Positions 8,248 through 18,527 of a stretch of 64,000 nt of DNA are shown one piece after another. The notes beneath the pieces are model-generated. The model did not search any database. It had not been told where the DNA came from and was given only the letters and a program-made list of their open reading frames with translations. The stretch spans positions 168,745 through 232,744 of the forward strand of contig JAOAQZ010000018.1 of NCBI GenBank assembly GCA_025210795.1, given 5' to 3'. This DNA is from Cohaesibacter sp. (lineage in GTDB: Bacteria > Pseudomonadota > Alphaproteobacteria > Rhizobiales > Cohaesibacteraceae). Made by a program: the position numbers and the translations under genes. Numbering within the stretch: position 1 is the first letter of the stretch; every line of letters starts with the position of its first letter.

Positions 8248-8805
8248 TTACGCCACCGTTTTGAGCAATTGGGACAGGCGAATGCGGTCCTGCACATTCA
8301 TGCCTTTCAGAAACTCGCCTTCCAGCTCCATCACCTTCAGCCCAATGGCCGAGGCAATATCCCGCCCCTTCTTGGTTGGCTTGAGCACAACAAGGCGTTT
8401 GTCCTGCTTGTTCACATCACGGCGAAGCAATTTGCGATCCGTCAGTCGCTTGGCGGCGCGCGAGACGGCAACCGTGTCAAGCAATGTCCGCGGCTCAACC
8501 TCGCGCACACTGACAGCCCCATCGCGCGACAGACTGGCCAGCACCTGCCATTCAGCAAGGCTCATATCCCATTCATCCGCCAACACCCGCGCCATACGCT
8601 TGGAGATAGCCTGAGCAGAAGCCAGCATTCTGTAGGGTAGAAAATTGTCCAGAGTAAAGGCTTCTTCCGCCGCGAGGGGCGCAACAGGTGCCTTGGCCTT
8701 CTTGCCCGTCTTTGAAGCCCGCGCCTCTTTGCCCTCATCCTTGGAGGGAGGAGCCATATCCGGCAAAGCATCAAACATGGAAACCTGAAAGGAGTCAGTG
8801 GCCAT
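8248..8805 (-). CDS. MarR-family transcriptional regulator
   Basis: A 185-residue DNA-binding protein. Residues about 1-50 are a charged, Lys/Ala/Pro-rich extension of low complexity; from about residue 55 a MarR winged-helix domain follows (MSLAEWQVLASLSRDGAVSV, TVAVSRAAKRLTDRKLLRR, then the wing DKRLVVLKPTKKG). MarR proteins bind as dimers and often sense phenolic or oxidative signals. The target here is unknown: no divergent gene shares its promoter region. Start at ATG 8805 is chosen over the GTG at 8808; both are three bases apart and share the same GGAAATGA-type upstream region. Confidence 0.88.
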   Translation of the reverse strand: MATDSFQVSMFDALPDMAPPSKDEGKEARASKTGKKAKAPVAPLAAEEAFTLDNFLPYRMLASAQAISKRMARVLADEWDMSLAEWQVLASLSRDGAVSVREVEPRTLLDTVAVSRAAKRLTDRKLLRRDVNKQDKRLVVLKPTKKGRDIASAIGLKVMELEGEFLKGMNVQDRIRLSQLLKTVA

Positions 8806-8910
8806 CACTTCATTTCCTTTGTAACAATTCCTACAAGATCAATTTACACGATTCTTTGTGCACCGATAGAGCCTCAACCGTCACAAAAAGATCGCCCTGA
8901 TATCCAGACA

Positions 8911-8965
8911 CAAAAAGCGCAGCCGCATATCAGAATCTTAGCTCCAATATGCATTGCTGCGCTTT
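8911..8965 (-). terminator. Rho-independent terminator of the RsmB-type gene
   Basis: A long hairpin: AAAGCGCAGC (8914-8923) pairs with GCTGCGCTTT (8956-8965), and an inner GCATAT/ATATGC pair extends it. On the minus strand it ends in CTTTTTG. It lies 85 bases past the methyltransferase stop and just upstream of the marR-type gene, so the latter is likely transcribed separately. Confidence 0.75.
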
Positions 8966-9050
8966 ATATCAATTGAAATAAAAATTTCAAATCATTGGAT
9001 ATGAGATTTAAACAAGAAGATGATTTCTCGTAGAAAATCTAATTCACAAT

Positions 9051-10346
9051 CTATTCAGGGTGGCGCTCCATAACACAGAAGAAGAAGCCGTCTGTTTGTG
9101 TCGACCCCGGCGTCAAGGTCACGCTCATCATGTCAGAAGACCATGGTTTTGGTGCATCAAATCCATAAAGATCCTGCCAAACCTCCCCTGCCGAGACCAT
9201 TTCAAAATCAGGATTGTTTTCAATGAAATGATAAATCTGCTCTTCGTTTTCCTGTGGCAAAACAGAACAGGTGATATAGACCAGATAGCCACCGGGCCGC
9301 ACAAATTCGCGCGCCTGCGCCAGCGCCAGCTGCTGCTCTTCCACCCGTTTTGCCAGCTGCTCTTCGCTCAGCTTCCACTTGGTCTCGGGCCGCCTACGCC
9401 ACGTACCGGTGCCGGAACAAGGGGCATCAACCACCACCCGATCCATCCGGCCAATCAGATCATTAAGAGCCCCATCATTGGGCGTACGGGTCTGGGCATT
9501 GCGCACACCTGCGCGCGTCAGGCGATCCACAATCGGCGCAAGACGAGAGGCATCCACATCATAGGCATAGATCTGGCCCTTATTCTCCATCTGCGCTGCC
9601 ATGGCGAGGGTCTTGCCGCCGCCACCCGCGCAAAAATCAAGAATCTGCTCGCCCTTTTGTGGGAAGATCAGACGAGAGACAACCTGACTGCCCTGATCCT
9701 GAATTTCATACAATCCTTTCCGAAAAGCTGGATCCCCTTGAATGTTAGGCTGGCGAGAGGCGCCGCGCCCAGCAGGAAAGCGCAAACAATCCTGCGCCAG
9801 TTTCACCCGCTGCGGATTGAAGCGGCTAAGCTCCTTTTCCACCTTTTCAATTGAGCCTTTAAGGGTATTCACCCGGATATCAACGGGCGGGCGCTGTGCG
9901 AAGGCCTTGGCTTCCTGCAGGGCATCCTCCTCAAAGCTTTCAATAAAGCTTGGGGCCACCCATTCTGGAATGTCTCCCTTGACCCAGAAAGGAGCATCTT
10001 TAAGGGAGGCCGCATTGATTGCAGCAATCTCGCCCTCGCTCAGGGCCTCTGGTGCATGGGAATCTTGGGCAAAATGCTCTTTAAGGCTCTCGGCGCTCTC
10101 ATTCCAGTCAAAGGCCATGGTGGCCAGCACGAGCGCGCGCGGGCTGTCAGCCCCCATTTTCCAGGCATGGGATGAGCGTTTGCGCAAAGCATCATAAACG
10201 ATATTGCCGATGGCCGAGCGATCACCCGATCCTGCAAACCGGTGGCTCCGCCCCCAATCTTTGAGCGCCTCCCCGACAGGGCGCTTGCGCTCCTCAATCT
10301 CGCTCAGCACTTCAATCGCAGCTTGCAGACGTCCACCAAGTTTCAT
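9051..10346 (-). CDS. RsmB/NOP family class I SAM-dependent RNA m5C methyltransferase
   Basis: Cytosolic enzyme that methylates cytosine C5 in RNA, probably 16S rRNA. The 431-residue protein shows the SAM-binding motif ILDFCAGGGGKTLAMA and the two-cysteine catalytic set: motif IV DAPCSGTGTWRRRP and motif VI YITCSVLPQENEEQ. The N-terminal ~130 residues are the variable RNA-binding or NusB-like part. Start at ATG 10346 (MKLGGRLQAAIEVLSEIEER) is usual for alphaproteobacterial members. Assignment to RsmB (C967) rather than a related position is by family only. It lies downstream of guaB, separated by a terminator. Confidence 0.9.
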   Translation of the reverse strand: MKLGGRLQAAIEVLSEIEERKRPVGEALKDWGRSHRFAGSGDRSAIGNIVYDALRKRSSHAWKMGADSPRALVLATMAFDWNESAESLKEHFAQDSHAPEALSEGEIAAINAASLKDAPFWVKGDIPEWVAPSFIESFEEDALQEAKAFAQRPPVDIRVNTLKGSIEKVEKELSRFNPQRVKLAQDCLRFPAGRGASRQPNIQGDPAFRKGLYEIQDQGSQVVSRLIFPQKGEQILDFCAGGGGKTLAMAAQMENKGQIYAYDVDASRLAPIVDRLTRAGVRNAQTRTPNDGALNDLIGRMDRVVVDAPCSGTGTWRRRPETKWKLSEEQLAKRVEEQQLALAQAREFVRPGGYLVYITCSVLPQENEEQIYHFIENNPDFEMVSAGEVWQDLYGFDAPKPWSSDMMSVTLTPGSTQTDGFFFCVMERHPE

Positions 10347-10635
10347 ATCTCTACCCCAAAAAAAAGCAGCATCAAGTCACGCAGAAAAGAACAAAAACCA
10401 AGCCAATAACTCGGGACTCGCCCCCTTGATGCATCAAGTGCCTGCAGTTGACATGAATCCCCAAATGAATCAAGCGCCAGCCAGCAAAGAAGAGATAAAA
10501 GCGGCCTCAAAATCAGCAAAGAAGCATTGAAGATAAGAAATCACACTCAAGCTCTTCAATTTCATTGGCGAGCAGAAGCCCAAACTGAAAAACCATCAGT
10601 ATTTTGTGCATCTTGCATTTTTCTGCGCCCCACAT
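10347..10635. other. Intergenic stretch between the guaB terminator and the RsmB-type gene
   Basis: About 290 bases of low-complexity, A-rich sequence with scattered repeats of the type ATGAATCAAGC and ATGCATCAAG (about 10429-10480). It should carry the promoter of the methyltransferase gene. I see no gene. Confidence 0.45.
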
Positions 10636-10675
10636 AAAAACGGGCCTCAAAGCAACCACATTGCCTTGAGGCCCG
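10636..10675 (-). terminator. Rho-independent terminator of guaB
   Basis: CGGGCCTCAA (10641-10650) and TTGAGGCCCG (10666-10675) form a perfect 10-bp stem with a 15-base loop; on the minus strand TTTTTA follows. It lies 34 bases past the guaB stop. Confidence 0.88.
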
Positions 10676-10709
10676 AATATTCAATCAATAATAGCTGACG
10701 GCTATTTCA

Positions 10710-12698
<1,989 letters not shown>

Positions 12699-13994
12699 AT
12701 GACATCCCATTCCGCCTCTCATTCCTGTTGCTCTGGCTGTGACCGGGACGATGTCGAAAACTTGCCCCTCACCGATCTGCCAGATGCCTTGGCCAAAATG
12801 ACCTCTCTTGTAGAACCAATTTCCCAAAGCGAACACTTGCCGCTGGGGCAATGCCTCGGCCGCGTTCTGGCGCAAGACGTGAGCAGCCAGATCCCCCTGC
12901 CCGTTGATAACAATTCCGCGGTTGATGGCTATGCAGTGCGCCTTTCAGCTTTTGAAGGGCAAGCCCCTTATAGCCTTCCCGTTGGTGGCCGCGTTGCGGC
13001 TGGCGATGATGCTGGCAAGATTGCACCGGATTCTGTCTGCATTCGCATCCTGACCGGCGCCCCAGCGCCTGACTGGACCGATGCAATCATCATGCAGGAA
13101 GACACACAACTCTCTGAGGACGGAAGCACAGCTACCTTCTCTCAAAAGCCGTACCAACACGCCAATATTCGCTTTCGCGGCGAGGATGTTCCCAAGGGTT
13201 CGGTGATTATCGAAGCAGGGGCAAAAATCGATACCCGCCATATCGCCATCGCGGCCTCGTCCGGCCTTGCCAAGCTAAAAGTTACCCGCCCCATCAAAGT
13301 GGCTCTTTTAGCGACAGGATCGGAGCTTAACCAGCCGGGGACAGATCTTCCCCCGGGCGGCATCTATGATTCCAACACACCCATGCTAATTGCCCTTCTC
13401 TCTCAGCCTCATATTCAGCTCACCCTTCATCGTCCGGTCAAGGATGATTTTGAAACCATCCGCTCATCCATTGCATCCCTGGCGCAAGATCACGATCTCC
13501 TACTAACCTCAGGCGGCATGTCGGTCAGTGATGAAGATTATATCCGCCGGGCGATTATGGCAGAAGCGGGCTTTTTCGAGGTCAAGAAGGTCCGCCTAAA
13601 ACCGGGCAAGCCTCTGGGCTTTGGCCTTGTCAAAAATTGTATTTTTGTGGGCCTGCCGGGCAACCCCTTTGCCGCCCTTGTCGGCTTTCTGCTCTTTGCA
13701 CAATCGGCAATAGCCCATCTAGCAGGCCTAACGGAACGCCCGGAACCGCTTTTGGGTGCCGCCGACTTTGAAACTGAAAAGGGTGGAAAGAGACTTGAAT
13801 TCATTCCCGTTCGTTTAGCGGGCTACGATGAATCCGGCAGACCAAAACTTGAAAAAATTGGCAAGGGAGGGTCCGCTCGCCTGCGCCCACTCATCCATGC
13901 TGATGGCCTTGCGGCATTGCCAATTAGTGATACAGGAATAAGGCGCGGAGATCTCCTCTCCTACTATCCTTTCCATTCAGCCTTTGAGCTATAG
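12699..13994 (+). CDS. moeA: Molybdopterin molybdenumtransferase
   Basis: Inserts molybdate into adenylylated molybdopterin, the last step in molybdenum cofactor synthesis. The 431-residue protein has MoeA landmarks: PLPVDNNSAVDGYAVR, the GGRVAAGD and RILTGAPAP segments, the MPT-binding-type motif TSGGMSVSDEDY, and KPGKPLGFG followed by GLPGNPFA. The start at ATG 12699 has GGAG five bases upstream; an earlier ATG at 12561 has a weaker site. The extreme N-terminus is Cys/His-rich (His4, His8, Cys10, Cys11, Cys14), unlike the E. coli protein. Other moa/mob genes are not in the window. Active Moco enzymes (for example anaerobic reductases) are implied. Confidence 0.93.
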   Translation: MTSHSASHSCCSGCDRDDVENLPLTDLPDALAKMTSLVEPISQSEHLPLGQCLGRVLAQDVSSQIPLPVDNNSAVDGYAVRLSAFEGQAPYSLPVGGRVAAGDDAGKIAPDSVCIRILTGAPAPDWTDAIIMQEDTQLSEDGSTATFSQKPYQHANIRFRGEDVPKGSVIIEAGAKIDTRHIAIAASSGLAKLKVTRPIKVALLATGSELNQPGTDLPPGGIYDSNTPMLIALLSQPHIQLTLHRPVKDDFETIRSSIASLAQDHDLLLTSGGMSVSDEDYIRRAIMAEAGFFEVKKVRLKPGKPLGFGLVKNCIFVGLPGNPFAALVGFLLFAQSAIAHLAGLTERPEPLLGAADFETEKGGKRLEFIPVRLAGYDESGRPKLEKIGKGGSARLRPLIHADGLAALPISDTGIRRGDLLSYYPFHSAFEL

Positions 13995-14036
13995 CCCCCT
14001 GGCATCCGTAATTGCACCAGGGTTATAGGCGAATAG

Positions 14037-14068
14037 ATTGTCCGAATATTTATCCCCATTCGGACAAT
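14037..14068. repeat. Perfect 11-bp inverted repeat between convergent moeA and the PAS gene
   Basis: ATTGTCCGAAT (14037-14047) and ATTCGGACAAT (14058-14068) are separated by 10 bases. It lies between two convergent genes, so it may act as a two-way terminator, but there is no T-run on either side. An operator role is unlikely here since no gene starts beside it. Confidence 0.55.
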
Positions 14069-14156
14069 TCAAATTTGCGGATAAATCAATCCTGCGGACA
14101 CCCACTGTCAAGGGATGCAGTCTGTACGCAATGGCTTTGGGAATCAGCGCCGCAAA

Positions 14157-14675
14157 TCAGGCTGCCTGCATTGCAAGCCTAAAGATAAACTCGCTATAGC
14201 TACAGCCTTTTGATCTCAAAACATCATGCAGATGCGCATAGGAAGCCTCGAGCCCCTGCTTGCGATTGATATGATCATTCTCTTTCTGCAACAAGCCTTG
14301 ATAGAGTGGCTCAATCACGTCGCGGATAATATCTCTATTCGGTGATCGACGTGAGGAATGATAGCCAACAACCTGCCCTTCAGCGTCGAATGAAGGGGTC
14401 ACATGAGCAAAAACCCAATAATAGCCCCCTGTTTTCGTGGTGTTTTTGACATAGGCAAAGACTTCCTGGCGACCTGAAAGACTATCCCACAAAAGCTTAA
14501 ACACCGCTCGCGGCATATCTTCGTGCCGAATGCAGGAATGGGGTGCTCCGATAAGCTCCTTTAGCTCATAGCCAGAAACATCGCAGAAGGTACGGTTTGC
14601 GTAAGTAATGCGCCCTTTGAGATCTGTCTTTGAGATAATAACCTCTTCAGGACTAAAAAAAACTTCTTTCGTCAA
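14157..14675 (-). CDS. Single PAS-domain sensor protein
   Basis: A 172-residue protein whose residues about 10-110 form a PAS domain of the Aer/methyl-accepting type: SKTDLKGRITYANRTF, VSGYELKELIG, HEDMPRAVFKLLWDSL, GYYWVFAHVTP and a YHSSRRSPNR exit motif. The remaining 50 residues are helical with no kinase, GGDEF or receiver domain, so it is an orphan sensor or adaptor. Aer-type PAS domains often bind FAD and read redox state; that is inference here. The start is chosen at TTG 14675, behind a run of six G; an ATG at 14693 is an alternative and adds MWWGEF. It is divergent from ubiTUV. Confidence 0.8.
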   Translation of the reverse strand: MTKEVFFSPEEVIISKTDLKGRITYANRTFCDVSGYELKELIGAPHSCIRHEDMPRAVFKLLWDSLSGRQEVFAYVKNTTKTGGYYWVFAHVTPSFDAEGQVVGYHSSRRSPNRDIIRDVIEPLYQGLLQKENDHINRKQGLEASYAHLHDVLRSKGCSYSEFIFRLAMQAA

Positions 14676-14895
14676 GAATTCCCCCCACCACATTCAAATC
14701 TGCAGAACAAACATCAAAGCAAAATACCCCAGGAAGGCAAATCACTTTTCAATTTCATTAAGAACAAAAAAGCTTACAAAATCTATACAAAATATTACAA
14801 AAATTTCACGAAGTAAAAATGCAATAAATAACAGATCAATCACTATGTATTATCATTTAAGTATTATTACTTGTGCCAATTTGACGCAGCCTCTT

Positions 14896-14909
14896 ATGAT
14901 CTTCATCAA
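14896..14909 (+). promoter_or_regulatory. FNR/FixK-type box upstream of ubiT
   Basis: ATGAT-CTTC-ATCAA matches the palindromic consensus TTGAT-N4-ATCAA at nine of ten positions. If transcription starts 41.5 bases from its centre, near 14944, the -10 hexamer would be CAATAT at 14932-14937, a weak but correctly spaced element. It lies about 120 bases before the ubiT start. The site supports activation of ubiTUV when oxygen is low; this is inference from the match and from the known role of the genes. Confidence 0.55.
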
Positions 14910-15029
14910 TCTAAAGCATGAGCAGCTTTCGCAATATGGTCCGATGACAAATGCATAAGGACCGAGCCTGACCATACCTCGGAATCAGCGCCATATTTGC
15001 TTGCATCAGGTCCAGCACGGAGGCACCAT

Positions 15030-15608
15030 ATGACACAAGGGACAGCTCGGCAGCTGCCACCAATCGTTGCCCGTATCACCAAATTTCTGCCACTTGCACC
15101 GCTGGAGCGCCTGATTAGCCGCGCCGCAGACCAGATTGCTACCGAACATCCGGAATTTTTCGAGCGTCTCGACGACTATGCCAACAAATCCTATATCGTC
15201 GTGCCAACGGATCTGGATTGGATCGCCGCCCTGTCCTTTTGCAACAATCATGTGCAAATCCGCCTCGCGCGAAGCCTTGCAGCTTTCCCCAATAGGGATG
15301 TCACCATCAAAGCCCCCATCCTGTCCCTTCTTAGCCTGATGGACGGCAAGGAAGATGGCGATGCGCTTTTCTTCTCGCGTGATCTGACCATTGAAGGCGA
15401 CACGGAAGCTGTGCTGGCCCTGCGCAATGCCCTTGATGATGCGGAGGTAGATTTCCTCTATCAATGCGCCCAGATCATGGGTCCGCTCAGCAAGCCGGTG
15501 GAAACCGGTGCCAAAACCTTGCTGGATAAATTAAGAACACAAAAATCCGGCAGCTCAGCCCCGTCTATGGACCCAATGGACGGCATGCCCGGGCCTTATC
15601 CTTCATGA
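15030..15608 (+). CDS. ubiT: UbiT, SCP2-domain lipid carrier of anaerobic ubiquinone synthesis
   Basis: UbiT works with UbiU and UbiV to make ubiquinone without oxygen; it has an SCP2 lipid-binding domain thought to hold the prenylated intermediate. The 192-residue product shows the SCP2-type segment at about residues 45-145 (DWIAALSFCNNHVQIRLARS, LFFSRDLTIEGDTEAVLALR). The start at ATG 15030 has GGAGG upstream; the frame is open to 14997. Its stop overlaps the start of ubiU (ATGA), a strong sign of a single operon. The C-terminus is a Pro/Met/Ser-rich tail. Order ubiT-ubiU-ubiV is itself diagnostic. Confidence 0.92.
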   Translation: MTQGTARQLPPIVARITKFLPLAPLERLISRAADQIATEHPEFFERLDDYANKSYIVVPTDLDWIAALSFCNNHVQIRLARSLAAFPNRDVTIKAPILSLLSLMDGKEDGDALFFSRDLTIEGDTEAVLALRNALDDAEVDFLYQCAQIMGPLSKPVETGAKTLLDKLRTQKSGSSAPSMDPMDGMPGPYPS

Positions 15609-16624
15609 CGAGCCAACAAGAGACCAATAAGACCATGACACCTATGGAGCTGGTTTGCCCGGCAGGAACACCTGCCGCCCTGCGCACAGCCGTTGATGCC
15701 GGTGCCGATACGGTTTATTGCGGGTTTCGCAACGAAACCAATGCCCGCAACTTTCCCGGCCTTAATTTCTCGCTCAAGGAGCTAAAAGGCGGCATTCAAT
15801 ATGCAGCTGACAAAAATTCCAATGTATTGGTGGCTATCAATACTTTTGCACAAGCAGGCAAAACCGATCTTTGGAAACGCTCAATTGATGACGTCGCACA
15901 ATCAGGTGCCCATGCGGTTATCTTGGCCGATTTGGGCATGCTTGACTATGCGGCTCAAAATCATCCGGACCTGCGCCTTCATCTGTCGGTTCAGGCAGCC
16001 GCCGCCAATGCGGACATGATCAATTATTATGCCAGCGAATTTGGCATCAAACGGGTTGTCCTGCCCCGTGTGCTAACCGTGCAGGAAATCTCGGCGATCA
16101 ATAGCGAAATTGATATTGAAACCGAGGTCTTCATCTTTGGCGGCTTGTGCGTGATGGCCGAAGGGCGCTGCGCCCTTTCCTCCTATTGCACCGGCAAGTC
16201 CCCCAATATGAACGGCGTCTGCTCTCCTCCCGGCTCTGTCAGTTATGAAGACCATGGCGATCATCTGGAAAGCTCCCTCTCTGGTATCACCATCAACCAA
16301 TATCCCAAAGGGGAAGCAGCGGCTTACCCGACCCTGTGCAAGGGACGGTTCGAATCCGAAGGGGTAAGCGGCTATGTGTTTGAAGATCCGGTAAGTCTCA
16401 ATGCCGCCCATTTGTTGCCCGCCCTTCAAAAAGCGGGTGTTACCGCCCTCAAAATCGAAGGACGCCAGCGCGGCAAAGCCTATATGGCCCAGGTGGTCAA
16501 AAGCTTCCGCCAGGCAGTTGATGCGGTGGCAACCGGCTCCAATGTTCAGCTTGAAGAGCTTCTCGCGCCATTGACCGAAGGACAGAAAAGCACCAAAGGC
16601 TCTTACCAGAAAACATGGCGCTAG
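15605..16624 (+). CDS. ubiU: UbiU, [4Fe-4S] U32-family hydroxylation component for anaerobic ubiquinone
   Basis: UbiU forms a complex with UbiV that hydroxylates ubiquinone precursors without O2, using prephenate as oxygen donor in the known enteric system. The 339-residue protein carries four cysteines, Cys182, Cys189, Cys206 and Cys245, with spacings 7, 17 and 39. These are the spacings I recall for the cluster ligands of E. coli UbiU (169, 176, 193, 232). Family motifs include ELVCPAGTPAALRTAVDAGA and GLCVMAEGRC. It overlaps ubiT by four bases and is followed by ubiV after 56 bases. Confidence 0.95.
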   Translation: MTSQQETNKTMTPMELVCPAGTPAALRTAVDAGADTVYCGFRNETNARNFPGLNFSLKELKGGIQYAADKNSNVLVAINTFAQAGKTDLWKRSIDDVAQSGAHAVILADLGMLDYAAQNHPDLRLHLSVQAAAANADMINYYASEFGIKRVVLPRVLTVQEISAINSEIDIETEVFIFGGLCVMAEGRCALSSYCTGKSPNMNGVCSPPGSVSYEDHGDHLESSLSGITINQYPKGEAAAYPTLCKGRFESEGVSGYVFEDPVSLNAAHLLPALQKAGVTALKIEGRQRGKAYMAQVVKSFRQAVDAVATGSNVQLEELLAPLTEGQKSTKGSYQKTWR

Positions 16625-16680
16625 GGCCTGACCAGACCAAAGCCAAGCCATAAAGAGCCCGACTGTTTCAGGATGCGGAT

Positions 16681-17595
16681 ATGACAAACAACACAGAGCT
16701 AACCCTCGGCCCGTGCCTTTTTAACTGGCAAGAAAATGAATGGCGCGACTTCTATTTTAAAATGGCAGATGAGAGCGATTTCAACCTCATCTATATTGGC
16801 GAGCCTGTCTGCTCCAAACGCCTGCCATTTCGCACCCATATCCTGCCTGATATTCTGGAACGGATGGAATCTGCGGGTAAAAAGGTTATCCTCTCCACCT
16901 TGGCACTGGTCACCACCAAGGCCGAGCGCAAAAGTCTGGCCGAACAATGTCAGCAAGATATGTGGATGATCGAGGCCAATGATCTAACCGCCCTGCCCTT
17001 CCTTAAGGGCAAGAATTACGTCATCGGCCCCTATATCAATATCTATAACGAGGATACGATCAAGAGCCTTGCCCAGCGCGGTGCCGAGCGCTTTGTTCTT
17101 CCCCCTGAATTACCAGCCGAGTCAGCTGCCAAACTCATGGCGGCTGTACCCGGGCCAACCTACGAGCTTCAGGTCTTTGGCCGCCTGCCACTGGCCTTGT
17201 CCGCCCGCTGCTATCACGCCCGTCTTCACAAACTCTCAAAAGACAGTTGCCGCTTTGTTTGTGATCAAGACCCTGATGGCCGCAATGTCAACAGCTTGAC
17301 CGGCCAGCCTTTCCTTGCCGTCAATGGTATTCAGACCATGTCCTATGGCAGTCAGCTCTTGCTGGAAGAATTGCCAGCCCTTGCAAGTTCAGGAATCGGA
17401 GCTTTCCGCCTCTCCCCCCATACAGGAGATATGCTGGCAGTTGCCAGAACCTTCCGTGATGTGATGGATGGTAAGATGGAAGCGGGAAGCGCGCGCGAGG
17501 CCATTCAAAAAATGATGCCAAATCATCATTTCATCAATGGCTTCAGCCATGGGGCAGCCGGAATGGAGCAAGTGGACGAAGCGCTTGCCATCTAA
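16681..17595 (+). CDS. ubiV: UbiV, [4Fe-4S] U32-family partner of UbiU
   Basis: Partner of UbiU in oxygen-independent ubiquinone synthesis. The 304-residue protein has Cys44 (GEPVCSKR) and the trio Cys177, Cys190, Cys194 (ARCYHARLHKLSKDSCRFVC). The spacings of the trio, 13 and 4, equal those of the E. coli cluster ligands (180, 193, 197), and Cys44 corresponds to Cys39. Its likely substrate pathway is the same membrane-associated ubiquinone complex as UbiT. It ends the operon; no other ubi gene is adjacent. Confidence 0.94.
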   Translation: MTNNTELTLGPCLFNWQENEWRDFYFKMADESDFNLIYIGEPVCSKRLPFRTHILPDILERMESAGKKVILSTLALVTTKAERKSLAEQCQQDMWMIEANDLTALPFLKGKNYVIGPYINIYNEDTIKSLAQRGAERFVLPPELPAESAAKLMAAVPGPTYELQVFGRLPLALSARCYHARLHKLSKDSCRFVCDQDPDGRNVNSLTGQPFLAVNGIQTMSYGSQLLLEELPALASSGIGAFRLSPHTGDMLAVARTFRDVMDGKMEAGSAREAIQKMMPNHHFINGFSHGAAGMEQVDEALAI

Positions 17596-17620
17596 CGGGC
17601 GGTTTTCTTGACCGTCAGGC

Positions 17621-17655
17621 AATAAAAAACGGGCACCAGATCCTCTGGTCCCCGT
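17621..17655 (-). terminator. Rho-independent terminator of the SEL1-like gene
   Basis: AACGGGcACCAG and CTGGTcCCCGTT form an imperfect stem around ATCCT; on the minus strand TTTTTTATT follows. It sits 150 bases past the SEL1-like stop and close to the end of convergent ubiV, which it may also shield. Confidence 0.65.
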
Positions 17656-17806
17656 TAGCTTACTTTAAGCATGGAATTCTCCGCATACACGAAGCCTGAT
17701 CCTGTGGCCATCCGGTAAGAAGCAGTCGCCCTTCTTACAATGACAGGCCGTTTGCATCTTCTGTCTTACTTCAAGCACCCTAAGACAGGCAAGCAAACTG
17801 ATCAGT

Positions 17807-18073
17807 TTAGTGCAAACGCATCCATTCGCGGGCTTCACGCTGTGCGCGAGAGACTTCACACGGTGACATTTCCTGTGTCAGTTCTTTACGGCGGAGCATA
17901 GCTTCGCGATTGCCCTTCATAGCAGCCAGATTAAACCATTTATGCGCTGCGATCAGATCCGGCTCACCATGATTGCCAACTGCATGAGACAAACCAAGCT
18001 GGAAGAAAACTTCGCCAGTTGCGTCCTGACCAAGACCGTTCATTTCAGATGAATGGAACTCAATACGTGCCAT
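17807..18073 (-). CDS. Small SEL1-like repeat protein
   Basis: An 88-residue protein with about one and a half SEL1/TPR-like repeats: EVFFQLGLSHAVGNHGEPDL, then AAHKWFNLAAMKGNREAM. The C-terminus (RAQREAREWMRLH) is typical of a short protein found throughout Hyphomicrobiales. SEL1 repeats mediate protein contacts; no partner is known to me and no catalytic feature is visible. It is transcribed alone, with a terminator downstream. Confidence 0.8.
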   Translation of the reverse strand: MARIEFHSSEMNGLGQDATGEVFFQLGLSHAVGNHGEPDLIAAHKWFNLAAMKGNREAMLRRKELTQEMSPCEVSRAQREAREWMRLH

Positions 18074-18461
18074 TTTTCTATTCCTATCTAATACTCGTTA
18101 CCCACTATCGGGCTTGTTTTGATCGGGTCTGTTATCGCCCGTTTTGATAGGATCATGGTGGAAGATAATTTTAAATCTGAGGTAAATCGCAATGGTTACC
18201 GCAATCTCAATAAAATCCTACCGAGATGTAAAATTTACCTCTCCCTAACGATGGGATTGGCGGAAAGCTGCGATGAATAGAAAAAAATAGCCCAAAATTT
18301 TAGAAAGCACCCTAACCTTTCATCAACCATAGTGATCTTTTTCACCAGCCATCCAGAAAGCTTAACAAGCAATTGGGAGCTCGCTTGCGGCCAATGACGC
18401 AACCAATGATAGGAAACGTCCCTGTCCCACCGCTTTCGCCTCCCACATAAGGGCCAAAACG
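18074..18461. other. Intergenic stretch, about 390 bp, no recognised feature
   Basis: Between the start of the SEL1-like gene and the GST terminator. A 79-codon open frame on the minus strand (18235-18474) begins inside the GST terminator and has no family resemblance. The part near 18074-18200 should hold the promoter of the SEL1-like gene. Confidence 0.45.
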
Positions 18462-18502
18462 TAAAAACCCGCATACAGAACAGGCATCTGCATGCGGGTT
18501 TT
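18462..18502 (-). terminator. Rho-independent terminator of the GST gene
   Basis: AAAACCCGCAT and ATGCGGGTTTT (about 18464-18474 and 18492-18502) pair around a 17-base loop; on the minus strand the stem runs into TTTTTAC. It lies 26 bases past the GST stop. Confidence 0.8.
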
Positions 18503-18527
18503 GTAAGAAGCCGATAAGGCCCGGAAG

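Noticed and set aside
16345..16362. tRNA-like T-arm sequence GGTTCGAATCC
   Set aside because: It is in frame within ubiU with no cloverleaf around it.
18235..18474. 79-codon frame on the minus strand downstream of the GST gene
   Set aside because: It starts inside the GST terminator and has no family resemblance.
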